Of a stretch of 64,000 nucleotides of DNA, positions 34,264-45,540 are shown piece by piece (the stretch's first letter is position 1; each line of letters starts with the position of its first letter). A model generated the notes under the pieces. It had not been told where the DNA came from, made no database searches, and saw only the letters and a program-made list of their open reading frames with translations. The translations under genes were made by a program, and so were the position numbers. This DNA is from Gordionus sp. m RMFG-2023 (taxonomy: Eukaryota > Nematomorpha > Gordioida > Chordodea > Parachordodidae). Location: assembly GCF_954871325.1 (NCBI RefSeq), contig NC_088779.1:31680729-31744728 (forward strand). The letters are read 5' to 3'.

Positions 34264-35650
34264 TAGATAAATAACATCTACGTCCTAAACATAAATATGT
34301 TGGTATTATATTTGGTTTCTGAGCTGTATTTTTAGGTGCCGCTTTGAGAGAACTGAACTATCTCACTCTTTTTCAATTATTAACTCTAAGTTTAGATATA
34401 AAATAATTGTGATTATAATTTTTATGCTATTACACCAATTCTAGTGAATTCGGTAACTGACTAATCCCATTGATACCTTATCTTCCTTCGAATAACTATT
34501 ATATCTTTCTGACTAAGGCATATTCTTCTATTAACAATAGTATAGAATAATCAGTCGATGCTGATTGTTGAAACCTTCATCCACTTTTATCTTTATTAAT
34601 TGGACATCATCCCTCGCCCTATAAGGATTTAGCAATTTTAACACATTATATATATTATCCTTATTGGTGGCTATAAATTTTATTATTACAATTATCACTC
34701 TTTGGCCCATAGGAATACCCATGGAAAAACTTGTCTCTATTTTTATGGTCTTCATTGCATTTTTATTTAAATTTAGATTATGTTTTAGCGGTCTAGGTAT
34801 TATTTTATCTCATTGGCAACAAATTTTGGATGGAAACATTAATACTTCATTCGTTTTTTTTATTCCAATATTTTTAAGGTAACCCAAAGTTTATATTTTT
34901 TTTCCTGGATTTGGTTTAATTTCTCATAAACAGACAATGCTAATAAAAAATTCACGTCATCTTAACATAATCTATGTTATAGCCGGAACCGATGGATTAA
35001 GTTTTATCATATGAACTTATATATTCACAGTAGTATTATATGTTGATATCCGTTTCTTTTTACCTCAGTTACTATAATAATTGCCATCCCCATAGGATTT
35101 AAAAATTATAGTTGACTAGTAACTATATCAGGATCCCCTAATAATTTTTTCATCTCTCAAACATGTGCCTTAGGATTCCTATTTTTATTTGTGGTGGGGG
35201 GATTAACATGAAATATTCTCCTCATCTTTAGACATTACCTTACATGACAATTATTATATAGCCGCTATGTTCTATCTATAGGAGCAGTATTCTCTATTTT
35301 GCAGGTAGGCATTTTATGCTATTAGTATTTTCAACTCTTATAAAAATTAGTCTCTCTCAATTTTTTCTTGCATTTATACGATTAAATTTAACCTTCTTTC
35401 CTTATCAATACTTGCAGGCATACCTCGACGGTACACAGTATCCCGACATATATACATTCTGTAATAGTCTCATCATTAAGCTTCCAATTATATCGACCAT
35501 AGCCTTAATTATATTTATATGGATTTTGTGAGACACTTTATCTTCGGATAGAAAGGTGTGTGTCTATTAATTCAGCCTAGTCATCGCGTTTAGAATATTC
35601 TATAGGATTTCCCCCTTCGACACATGTTTTTAACAAAATATCCTTTACTT
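34264..35650 (+). pseudogene. cox1: cox1, cytochrome c oxidase subunit I, mitochondrial pseudogene
   Basis: Recognisable conserved blocks in order: GIIFGFWAVFLGAAL (N-terminus), EFGN with LIPL (~34447), LVAINFIITII (~34662), ILDGNINTSF (~34826), PGFGLISH (~34901), a haem-copper oxidase stretch reading SGSPNNFFISQTCALGF, GAVFSI, LNLTFFP (~35381), DIYTF and ISTIALIIFIWILW, and the tail PPSTHVFNK. There are several indels and the middle of the N-terminal third is damaged. In living mitochondria it forms the catalytic core of complex IV. One AGA falls where Ser is conserved, in keeping with the invertebrate code. Confidence 0.92.
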
Positions 35651-35672
35651 CTCTAACAACTTTTAACTGTTT

Positions 35673-36303
35673 AAAATGAACCCCTCACGTGCATTATCCT
35701 TACAATATACTCTCTTCCTCTTCGGAATACTTAATCCTCTTCCATCATTTTGCAATAAGATTTATTGTAGGTCTGACTATTATACTCTTCTTTAAATAGG
35801 TTGCTGTTATAATCCTCAAAAATTTGTTAAAACGACTTATATAAATATAACTGAATTTTTATGTACCACCCCCCTATAGTAGTTTTAATAACCATAGCCT
35901 TACTCACCCTATAGTATTATAATCAAATAAAAGTTCTCACTGGCTCAGACCTTACAATTAAAGTTATAGGGTCTCAATGATATTGAAATTATTAAAACTC
36001 TATTAACCTATGACTCCTATATAACCCAAGAATATGATTTAACAAATAGAAAATATCTCTTAGATTCTGATAATAGTTATGTTCCCTCCAGGATTATAAC
36101 ACCTATAATAATCTAATCTAGAAATGTGATTTCTCTCCTTCAAATTTCATAAAAATAGATGATATCCCAGGTTGAATTAACCAAATTTTTATTTTACCCA
36201 AAAATCCTCTAATTACATACGGGCAATAGGTCAACCTCCATTTATAACAATTTGCTTAGAGGTTGTATCAATTAGACCAATTTGATTAAAGGTTGATAAC
36301 AAG
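35673..36303 (+). pseudogene. cox2: cox2, cytochrome c oxidase subunit II, mitochondrial pseudogene
   Basis: It starts within about 25 bp of the cox1 end, with no tRNA between them. Blocks: LFHHFA near 35736, ITIALLTL near 35895, SDLTIKVIGSQ followed by WYWNY (with TGA as Trp) near 35950, YDSYITQEYDLTN near 36012, LLDSDNSYVPP, KIDDIPGW with INQ near 36152, YGQ near 36219 where the CuA region should follow (partly lost), and the C-terminal CLEVVSI..I.LKVDN. The gene is close to full length but has frameshifts and has lost CuA ligand residues. Confidence 0.88.
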
Positions 36304-36330
36304 CTTTAATTATTCACCTTCCTTTTTATA

Positions 36331-36397
36331 TACTAAATAGCTTAACTCTTCACAAGTACAAACTTGTTAAGTTGAAGGTGCCAATTAAACTTTAGTA
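36331..36397 (+). tRNA. tRNA-like sequence, possibly mitochondrial tRNA-Asn (GUU)
   Basis: 67 nt with a perfect 7 bp acceptor stem (TACTAAA / TTTAGTA), a 4 bp D stem GCTT / AAGT with one G-T pair, and a 7 nt loop TTGTTAA with anticodon GTT at 36366-36368. The anticodon stem keeps three pairs and has two mismatches, and the T arm is short, as in many mitochondrial or decayed tRNAs. It follows cox2 on the same strand. The fold was done by eye. Confidence 0.45.
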
Positions 36398-36408
36398 AAT
36401 TTTATCTT

Positions 36409-36599
36409 TATTTTTTGCCCCTATATAGATAATTTAATTTTAGTTTGTCATTCTATAATAATCAATAATTGCCTGCTGAGATCTGTATATGCCTCATTCT
36501 TACCCTAATTTATTAATAGCTTCTTTATAATTATAATATTTCTTATTTTGGCTAAATTTATCCTTATTTAGTAATTTTCATATGATAATAAATCTATTA
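36409..36599 (-). repeat. Inverted repeat right of the NUMT
   Basis: This is the partner of 32721-32910, beginning 11 bp after the tRNA-like sequence. A further diverged partial copy follows at 36604-36700 (GCCTGCAGAGATCTATATAT). Whether the repeat is itself mitochondrial or a nuclear element is not visible. Confidence 0.85.
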
Positions 36600-37079
36600 T
36601 CCCCTATAATACTAAATAATTGCCTGCAGAGATCTATATATCTCTCATACTTAGCCTAATTTATTAGTGGCTTATTTATAATTATAAAATTTATTATTCA
36701 TACTTTCATTACCACGTAGAAATTGAACTACAAAAGAAAAGTTGTAATGTGCCCCATGTATATTCACTAATATATATATCCTATACAAAATGTATGCCCG
36801 AGGACGGTACAATTATGCAGTCAGCTAGTAGAGTAAAGAAGATGGGATAAAGAAAGAGGCACTATTAGTTCTGTTCCGGGCATTGTGTTAAAAATTGTAA
36901 GGTCATGTAATACAGCTATATCAATATTAATAATAATGTACCTAACTCCTGGTAGATTATTTAAGAGAAGAAAAAAAAGTCTTATGTTTGGTAAATATAT
37001 TCTTTGGAAAATAATGCTTATCAATAAAAATCTCGTTAAGCACATGTTCATTTATAAAATTTTTATTATTAAAAATTGG

Positions 37080-37445
37080 AATTAATTTATAAATGAAAAA
37101 TAAATTATTTAATATCCTTTTTTCCATGTTTTTCTGTCTTTTTAGGCGTGATAACATCCGGAGAAACGGAAAACGCTCTAGCCGGGAACTCCTCGGGGCT
37201 AAAAATAAAACATATAAGATATAAAAATTTATATATGGGACAATTTTGTGATCCTATATATTTTACAATCCTTTCATTTACAAAGAATACTACACAATGA
37301 TAGCTCTGCCGCATGACTATTATCGAGCTTTCATGATAACAATATCATATATTTTCACCATGTGAACCAAGGATGTGGTTACGGATTTGGGAAAACTATG
37401 ATCAAAATAGATATTTGTTACTTACCTCAATTTGACACAACTTAC
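37080..37445 (-). pseudogene. 3' end of an unidentified spliced gene, copy 1
   Basis: The minus-strand terminal exon (37198 down to ~37106) reads SPEEFPARAFSVSPDVITPK, then KTEKHGKKDIK and a stop: proline-rich, then a lysine-rich tail. It is preceded by a 227 nt segment (37199-37425) with donor GTAAGT and acceptor TTTATTTTTAG, as a normal intron. The short stretch before the donor keeps the frame as SCVKL. A diverged copy lies at 42855-43290. Upstream exons are uncertain. The protein family is not recognised. Confidence 0.45.
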
Positions 37446-37489
37446 TAATTAACAATAAAAGTTATACTCATTCAATTTTTAGGTCATAA

Positions 37490-37690
37490 AAAAATAAAAT
37501 AAACATGCTTTACAAGTAATAGTTTATGTCTCTCTGGGAGTATGTACTTCCGCCGGTAATAAAAGGATATTCGATGTTTTCCAGGATGGATAGGCAACTC
37601 CTGGTTTTTGCTGCGTGTATAATTTATCATCAAAACATTTTCAAAATATAATATAACAAAGAGTGACCTGTGATAGTCCTTTGTCATCTA
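37490..37690 (-). pseudogene. Unidentified coding fragment ending YPFITGGS-type, copy 1
   Basis: One minus frame contains EYPFITGGSTYSQRDINYYL, followed at once by GTAAAG, which may be a splice donor since TATTACTT before it and GTAAA at the junction are conserved in the copy at 43785-43930 (NYPFITGGSRYSQTDMEYYL). A third, plus-strand copy of the same motif lies at 37930-38060. It could be an exon of the gene ending at 37080. Confidence 0.4.
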
Positions 37691-37694
37691 TAGT

Positions 37695-37925
37695 AATTCC
37701 ATTGCTAATTTTTCGAAGTTCAACGGAACATCTCATAATTTATTCTCCATTCTTTCTATGAAGTTGTGTATTGTCTCCTCTGTATATGTTAAGGATTGTG
37801 ACAAGCAATCAGGTACTACATTGTATTTATCCGCTTTATGTTTTATGTCAAAATTATAAGATTAGATGGCTATATTTCTACTTCTGCAACCTCGTTGATA
37901 TTTGTATCCTCTTTTAGGCTCTTTG
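37695..37925 (-). mobile_element. Ty3/Gypsy-type fossil: RNase H tail region
   Basis: The minus strand carries the FDIKHKADKYNVVPDCLS motif typical of the end of the Gypsy RNase H domain, followed by the linker that precedes integrase. Only this part is present. The element is broken and old; no LTRs could be assigned. Related pieces are at 47935-48660 and 57955-58610. Confidence 0.7.
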
Positions 37926-37929
37926 TTAT

Positions 37930-38060
37930 GTTATATTTTGAAAATGTTTTGATGAAAAATTATACACGCAGGAAAAGCTAGGAGTTGTCTCTCCATACTG
38001 GAAGAAATCGAATATCCATTTATTACCGGGGGAAGTAGATATTCCCAGAGCTCCTTCACA
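37930..38060 (+). pseudogene. Third copy of the YPFITGGS fragment
   Basis: The plus-strand frame reads EYPFITGGSRYSQSSFT and stops. The upstream 60 bp (TTTTGAAAATGTTTTGATGA) also match the minus-strand copies, so this is an inverted duplicate next to copy 1, with the Gypsy piece between them. Confidence 0.4.
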
Positions 38061-38789
38061 TAAATTTTATTTATGTCCTAGTTTGTAATATTTATTGTTT
38101 AATTTATATTAATTTAATTATAAAACAATATTGATAAAAAAGAAATATAAAGAAAATAATAATAATAATAAAAGAAAATTTGATAATTTTTTTATATAAT
38201 GGATAAATAAATTTTTGTAAATTTTAATATATGAAATTGATGATTTTGAAATAAAGACTTTATATTTTGAAATTTGATAGTACTTGGTAAATTTCTTTAG
38301 GTTAAGAGATATTTTTTTATTTATATAATTTGTAGGGAATGTCATTCATCCATAAAGGGGTAACATTTATATGATTGATCCTGAGTCAGTTATATTTATT
38401 AAACCAATTTTAGTATGTTTTAACAATGATTTAATCATATAGCAGTTAAAATACAGCAAAACAAATTTTAAGAAGGTATATAATAATGGTAAAATGAGAT
38501 ATATATATATATTTAAAAATGTAATAATTAATTTCAAATTTTTATATTAATTTACTTAATACATTGATTACAAGATTTTAAACCATCTTTTTATTATCAA
38601 AAATTATATTTTATCTTATTTTATAAAAATAAATATAGGTAAAACAATTAAGGGATAACAATGTTAGCAAACTTTTTAAACTTTGAGTATTTTTTTAGAG
38701 TTTAATTTATTATCCATTATATTTTTAAAAACCTTTCAGGTTTTACCAAAAAAATCATTTTTTTAATAAAAATTATCATTATTTTGTTA
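38061..38789. other. AT-rich stretch without a gene
   Basis: The 75-codon minus frame at 38118-38345 is low-complexity and shows no motif. Confidence 0.5.
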
Positions 38790-39960
38790 TAGGACATTAT
38801 ATTAGGACTCAGAATTAAAAATTTGGAAATTTTTAAGTCATAGCTATAAAATAATATTATCAGAAGTTTATAGTTTAACTGGAAATCAAATCAAAGAATA
38901 ATGATTCTACAATTTATATCACATTGGGGTAAATTTGCCATGGGCAAAACTGTCAAAATGTTCCATATGAAAGGAATATTATATTATTTGGGGTATATAT
39001 TTTAAAAGTCATAACAAAGAGGGAAAAAATTGAAATGTTGAATGTGTCTAAAATGGGCAGCTCCAAATATATTAACTATATTTATTTTTTTACAATTTAA
39101 TAAGTGTATACTTAAAAGTGATGAATAGATGTTAAAATTATGCTTTGGAGTAAAATGCTGAACCTTACATAATCAAGAACAGCTCCTATACTACTATAGC
39201 TATAGAGCTACAACTCTATTTTATTTTGTAGATGAGGTGTTTGGCTATTTTTATATCTATAATTTTTCTATTTTTATAAGTCTATAATTTTTGTCAAAAA
39301 TAAATGATTTTATATTGGTTTTCCCTAAATTAGGTAATGTTTACAATAATGAATATATTGTAATGAAAAGTAAAAATATATTAAATATATATATTTTAAA
39401 TTGCTAGCACTTAAAAATACAAGCCTATTTCTAACTTTAATCTTATAATTTAATTATAAAGAAGATATCAATAAAAGCTTTCAACTTTAATCCAATATTT
39501 TAGTAAAATGGAATCAAAATCTCTATTTATTTTTCTTAAATACTGTAATCTTATAAATAAATCAATAAGTAAAAGGTTATTTTTATAATGTTAGATTTAA
39601 AATATAATAAATTATACTTGAGGGATTCACTATCTAAATAATTCCAAGCACATCATGCATTTCCACAATTCCATGTTTATTTGATGTCAATACGTGTTTT
39701 CTCTTTTAAAATATATATTATAATTTACATATATTGCAACTATTTATAATTGTTGAGTAAAAATCAGTATATTTAGGGAAATTTAAAATTTCTTAATTCT
39801 AGAATTTAAAAATTTGACAATCAACTCTTATAAACGTTATCTAATAATTTAATTCATTTTTTAAAAAATAGTAGAATAGAAATTTGAAAAAAATGACATT
39901 AACTAAATATATAAAAATTTAATAACGATTTCGAATGTCCATAACTTTCGCCTTCATTAA
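38790..39960 (+). repeat. 1.2 kb dispersed repeat, copy 1
   Basis: It matches 52590-53790 in inverted orientation over its whole length (TTATATCACATTGGGGTAAA, CAAAATGTTCCAT, AATTCTAGAATTTAAAAATT) and partly 54890-55750. Its second half is the family also seen at 5921-6480, 30720-30890 and 63600-64000. It encodes nothing visible. Confidence 0.85.
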
Positions 39961-40149
39961 AAATTATATCCTTTAAACTTTTCATTTATGCATCTATAGT
40001 CAATGTAATGTAATTATGTAATAAATTATCGAATTCTTTTATTTCGTAAAGTCCTAATCATCATTTATTTTCAAATAAATCTCAAATTATATTATAATAA
40101 TAAAATAAACATTTTATAAAAAATAACTAAAACAACAATTTAATACACA

Positions 40150-41430
40150 TCATTTATAGTCGGTTCCGATCGTATCCTTTTGGGGTATCGATCTTGACTT
40201 GTTTCTACCACCCACTCCTTTGAATTCATTTCATCGCTGTTTTTTATCGTCTCCTTTTTGTTTGCTAACTCTTCGGTTTTTTTTTTTACTTCAGTGTTCT
40301 CTCTTCTAATTCGTATACTTCAATTAATATATTTTCAGTTCTTTTCCTTAATTGGTCCGTATGACGTATAATCGTATTTACCCGCTATACTTACTTCATG
40401 ACGTTGTGATCCGAGTATGTTAATAATGGCTTCTTCCCATTTTTATTATTGTAAAGGCGCAACCAAATCTTTTCATTTATCTGGAATTTTGTTACTTCTC
40501 CTTTTTGTTCCCCCGTTTGAATATTTGATCTAACCTCTAGGTTTAAATTTTAGTAGTATTTTCAGCGGAACTTTGTTAAGTTTCCGTCCCTGGTGTATTC
40601 CTGTAATTGTAGAGAAATATAGCAAGACTAGTTTTCTAAATCCCTATCGTTTCTTTTATTCATACTCTGTTTAAAAGTTCGAACTTAACGTTCTACCATG
40701 CCGTTTGTCTGAGGATGGTAAGGACTTCCGTGCACTAATTGATACCGTTTTTTCAGAAAAATTAATGAAATTTTTGTAGCTGAATTGGAGTTCGTTATCA
40801 GAAACAATTATCTTGAAAAATACGAATCTTGCAAAAATATTTCTTAATATTTTTATCGTGCTTTCGGTTGTACTGCTAGTCATGGGAACTATTTCTGGCC
40901 AGCGACAGCTAGCATCTATCACTACAAACCAAAAATGAATTTGAAATGGTCCAGATCAATATGTATTCGGTGCCATGCTTTTGGTGGTTTTGGCCAATTT
41001 TGAACTGCTGTCTTTTGAAGCATATCATGTTGTTCCTACCATTCTCTACATTTTTCGACCCATGTTTCTATATCTTGGTTTATATTAGGCCACCACGCAT
41101 ATTGTCGTGCTCTCACTCATCTTCATTTTTACCATTCCGATATGTCCTTGATGTATCATTTCCAACACGTTGTTTCGGTATTGTTGTGGCATTATCATTT
41201 TAGTTATCCATAATAAACAACCTCTCTCTGTTGTAATTTTTTCTTACCTTTGGCTATACTCCTTTAAACATGCATCATAGTTTATTGGCCATTCATCTAT
41301 TGTATATCTGTATACTTTAGAAAGTATATCATCTCGCATTATTTCTTTTTCGATTTCGCTTTTGTTCCAACGTTTCTTCTTTTGATATTGAAGTTCCCTT
41401 TATGAATAATCTAGATAGCATACAGCGCCT
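40150..41430 (-). mobile_element. Ty3/Gypsy-type fossil: integrase region
   Basis: Minus strand, in order: the end of RNase H, the integrase zinc-binding domain (HQGHIGMVKMK, then YAWWPNINQDIETWVEKC), the catalytic core (IDASCRWPEIVPMTS, IIVSDNELQFS), and the C-terminal part (LYNYRNTPG). The family is Ty3/Gypsy. It is broken in several places and old; no flanking LTR pair could be identified. The plus-strand frame at 40946-41203 is its shadow. Confidence 0.85.
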
Positions 41431-42854
41431 ACATGAGCGGGAGGGGTAGGAACAGTTTGCATCCTATTTTTTTGAAGGGGTAGGCGGCTTTAATAAGAGT
41501 AGGATAAATTTTTGGAGGGAATTATCTATTGAATTTTGAGATGAAATAGGACAAAATTTATCGCTGTAAAAATTAATACTTTTATTATAGAACTATTATA
41601 ATACAATTCATCGACCAAATCTATATATTGCAAAAAGTCATACATATTGTTTTCCAAAAACTTTCTGCTATCCTTATAAATTACATTTAAAAGGTTTAGA
41701 TATTTCAGCAAGCTCATAAAGTTATAATAATGAATTTATTGTAAATAATGGAGGATTTAATTGAATTTATTATCTAAAAAATAAATCCTTTATATTCACA
41801 AAATATCGATAGTTGGTAGTAGAGATAGATTAATTTAAGTTATCCTTTATAAATTCTTTGAAAAGAGTATCATTATAATCAAAAAGGTGAAAATAATAAT
41901 GGGGAAATATCGTCGTCGCCGAAGGTAGCGGGAATTTTTTAGGTTTAACTTAAATTGTCACATATCACATATACATAAGGTATAAATACATATTTTGAAC
42001 TATTAAATTAAAATTTTGAAGATGTACAACAAGGTGACAATTGTCTATTTTTAAATTTTTTACGAAGCAATAGGGTTAAAATATAAGTGTAAATATGTTA
42101 AATTAAAATTTCTGTTTGGAAACATGTAATTTTTTACGATTTATACTGTAAATTTTATCATTTAATTTTATACATTTTTTAAAAAATAATTAAATATTTT
42201 TATATTACATTTTTTTGAAAAATTATATATCTTGTAATTTAAATCTGTATGCGAATAAAATAATTCATAAATACAATGAAATAACGTTAAAATCATTATA
42301 AAAATTGCTGTATTATAATGAATGTTGTTTCTTTACAAATGGCTGTTAAATGAGTAATGTTGTTATAACATTATAAAATTGGCCGTTGAGCAGTCTATAT
42401 TAATATAAATCTATGGGTATTTAAATAGCCCTACAGCCACCAAAGAATAATACATCATATTATTAATTTACTTTGACTCATAGATTATCCAAAGAAACAT
42501 ATCACAATACCACTCATCATACAAAAATCATCAATATTGCAACCTTACAAAATATTCCATACTTATATCTATTACACCCTCAAACACCAAATAATTTACA
42601 TAGCTTACATATATATATGCCAAAGAACCTTACAACCCAGATTCCTTTGTGTCAATTTAGATAATTCCAATCATATAAAATTTTAAGTTAATTTTTCTAC
42701 ATTAATATTATTATTTAAATATAATTTTTATTTTAAAACATTCCACAATCTAATTATTATTTAATAAAAAATCTCATTTTTTAACACATATTAATTGCAA
42801 TCACACAAAATAACTTAAGATATTTTACATTTATCAAATTCACTTAATATTTCA
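41431..42854. other. AT-rich stretch with one orphan satellite unit
   Basis: At about 41985-42115 a single reverse-orientation unit of the ~119 bp satellite appears (GAAGATGTAC, GTGACAATTGTC, TTTTTACG). No gene is visible; the 63-codon frames at 41526-41717 and 42473-42664 show no motif. Confidence 0.55.
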
Positions 42855-43290
42855 ATAAAAATCTTGCTAAGCACATGTTGTTCATTTATAGAATTTTTAT
42901 TATTAAAAATTGGAATTAATTTATATATGAAAAATATTCAAAATAAAATATTTAGTAGGCTTTTTTTCACGCTTTTCTTTCTTTTTAGGCATGATAATAT
43001 CCGGAGAAACTAAAAACGGACTAACCGGGAACTCTTCGGGGCTAATATATAAATAAAACATATAAAATATAAAAATTTATGTATAATTTTGTAAATATTT
43101 TACAATCTCTTATATACAGATAAGAATACTACACTCAGCTCTATCGCATAACTATAATCAAGCTTTCGATGACGATCTCATATTATTTTAACCATCTGAA
43201 TCAAGATGTGGTTACCGATTTGGGAAAACTAGGATCAAAATATATATTTGCTTCATACCTCTGAGCCACTATTTTACACAACTCCTTAAT
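42855..43290 (-). pseudogene. 3' end of an unidentified spliced gene, copy 2
   Basis: This is the paralogue of 37080-37445. The terminal exon reads SPEEFPVSPFLVSPDIIMPK, then KKEKREKKP. The intron-like part is conserved in position, but the donor region differs (GTATGA). Conservation of the protein reading over the exon, with differences concentrated elsewhere, suggests it was coding after the duplication. Unrecognised family. Confidence 0.45.
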
Positions 43291-43784
43291 TAGGAAAATA
43301 TTTTCCCTAATGCAAAGATTGTGTAGCCAGTTTTAACAAAAAAATTATTTATATTCGTGACATGCTTTATACTTAATAATCATTAATCGATACATTTTAT
43401 AATTTTTATCAAATAAGACGAAAGAAAATCTCCACCCATGCTTGTGGATGACTAAAATTTCTAAAAGGGAAAAATGTAATTATTTTCATTAAATATAATC
43501 ATGGACTAGTGAAATTTCTTTAAATCGGGATGAGCCAAATTTTTTTTATTGCAGGTTTGGACCGGGTTTGATTAAAAAATTAAGGCCCAAGAATGTCTTT
43601 CTGTTAAAAGCAATTTTAATTACCATCATTTATATTACACACTTTTTAGGAAATGAATAAGATGATTGTTCAATAGTAAAAATTCATAGAATATATTTTA
43701 AAAATATCCAATAAAAGTTATTCTCATTCTATATTAAAGTTATATAAAAAAAAATAAATATTTTATTTAAAATAATTATTATAT

Positions 43785-43930
43785 ATAAATATGTTTTACA
43801 AGTAATATTCCATATCTGTTTGGGAATATCTACTTCCCCCAGTTATAAAAGGATAGTTGTCTTCATCCATAGAAGTTGATTCTTCAGGTATATTCATGTC
43901 GTCAAAACATTTTCAAAATATAATATATAA
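43785..43930 (-). pseudogene. Unidentified coding fragment, copy 2
   Basis: The minus frame from ATG reads MNIPEESTSMDEDNYPFITG, then GSRYSQTDMEYYL, then TAA in the frame or a GTAAAA donor. It is paralogous to 37490-37690, at a similar distance upstream of the SPEEFP exon (about 500 bp here, about 50 bp there). It is rich in acidic and Ser/Tyr residues; function unknown. Confidence 0.4.
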
Positions 43931-45540
43931 TTTTAATTATTAATAATTATTTTCTCTAAATAAAAACAAATGAAAAGTCTATGTTTTTAATGCAAGATTT
44001 TGGAATTTTTGGAAAATGTGATCAAAAATTTTCCCCAAATAATTTTTTTCAAATTAGATAAATCAAATATAATTAGAAGCGAAGGCGAGATCTAATAAGA
44101 ATTTAGCATTATATAATTCGTTGGAAATCTCCTTAAGACTTGAATATATTTACAAGATCCGAAAGTAGAGAAGAAACCCGAACATTTATATTTCAAATTG
44201 TTGCTTTCTACGATTTATTAATAGTCTCCCATAAAATGAAACGGCCATGTCTTAACATGTATTTAATTTATTATATTTTAATTAATCTTTTAAAAAAGGG
44301 ATTTTATTTTTATAGAATAATATTACGTTAAAAATTGTAATTACTCTCGATTTGAATTAACTTTTTTGGTTTAATGTGAAACAATAATAACTGCATAAAA
44401 TATCAGAGAGTATAGCCATTAGCGGTGATAATCTTATATTTAAAGTGATTAAACTTTAGTTTTTATTAATTCTATTTCTACACCTGGTCATCCTTTTAAT
44501 CATATTTAGAAAAAAAGATCCTTAAGGATTAAATCATGGTCAAAGTGCAAATTTGCATTTACATTTCAGACCATAATATTATCACTCTAATTGTTATTCA
44601 CAATATCAAATCAAAATTGAATATTTTTTTATAGAAAAATTAATAAATAGAATATGGCTGTATTTTGTTGTTTAGAATTAAAAAATTTAAATAAATTCGA
44701 CTTTTAGATTTTCCCATTTATATCGATTTCTATATGACCGAGTTGTATTAAAACCTATAGGAATATCATATCAAAGATTTTAGGAAATATTATTATTTGA
44801 GGACAGATAAAGAAATAATTAAACGAGTGAGTTTATCATTTTATTAAAAATTTGGTTATTACTAGATAATTTTCAAACAAATTTAATATATTTAGTTTTG
44901 TTACAAATAAATGTGTTTCTTGTTTATAAAGATAAAACGATACTTTAAATATAAGATTATCACCGTTAACCGCCATACCCTGTGGTATTTTGTGCAGTTA
45001 TTTTTTTTCTTTTTATTGTTTTACATTACCAAAAAGTTAATTTCAAATCGTTAGTAACAACCATTACAATTTTCAGAGTAATATTATTCCACAAAAATAT
45101 AACTCCCCCCTTTTTTTAAAAAGTAATTAAAATTAGGTTGAATGAAATATATAATTTGAATGGTCCTACCTTCAGATCTGGTAAATTACTTATGCTATAT
45201 AAAAGAAATCGCCAACCTTCCTTTAACTCTATTAAACTTGACATGGAGTATGCAATAACCATAAGGACCCTTTCCTTACAGATTTATTCCTTGCTATAAA
45301 ATTTGATAAGTGTAAAATAAAAAAAAAATTATAAACTTCTGTTCATAAGAAATTCTATAAAATTTATAATATATAATTTGCAATTTTAAAATTAATTAAG
45401 ATGATAATTTTTTTAAAAATATTAGTTGGCTATTCTTTTAACCATTGATACAGAAATTCGACTTTTAGACATATCAAATTTTAATGATTTCTATATGACT
45501 TGGATCTTAATCTTATTTTTAAATACTGTTTTTGAAAAAT
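43931..45540. repeat. AT-rich stretch with a ~700 bp foldback element
   Basis: 44340-44465 and 44930-45055 are inverted copies (ATTAGCGGTGATAATCTTAT, CAGTTATT); a fragment of the same arm is at 58605-58640. No gene is supportable in the rest, and the 63-codon frame at 44140 is motif-free. Confidence 0.6.

Larger units (their letters stand above)
34090..36397 (+). other. NUMT: nuclear copy of mitochondrial DNA (cox1, cox2, tRNA-like)
   Basis: About 2.3 kb of mitochondrial sequence lies in one orientation: ~170 bp upstream of cox1, most of cox1, cox2 directly after it, and a tRNA-like sequence. The coding frames are broken many times and use mitochondrial codons (TGA where Trp is conserved), so it is a nuclear fossil of an organelle fragment. 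A second copy of its first ~340 bp is at 45877-46215, sharing the same left edge. Confidence 0.92.

Noticed and set aside
34664-35531. Open frames of about 70 codons as nuclear membrane proteins
   Set aside because: They are fragments of mitochondrial cox1 read with the standard code.
40946-41203. 85-codon plus-strand frame
   Set aside because: It is the antisense shadow of the Gypsy-type integrase region on the minus strand.
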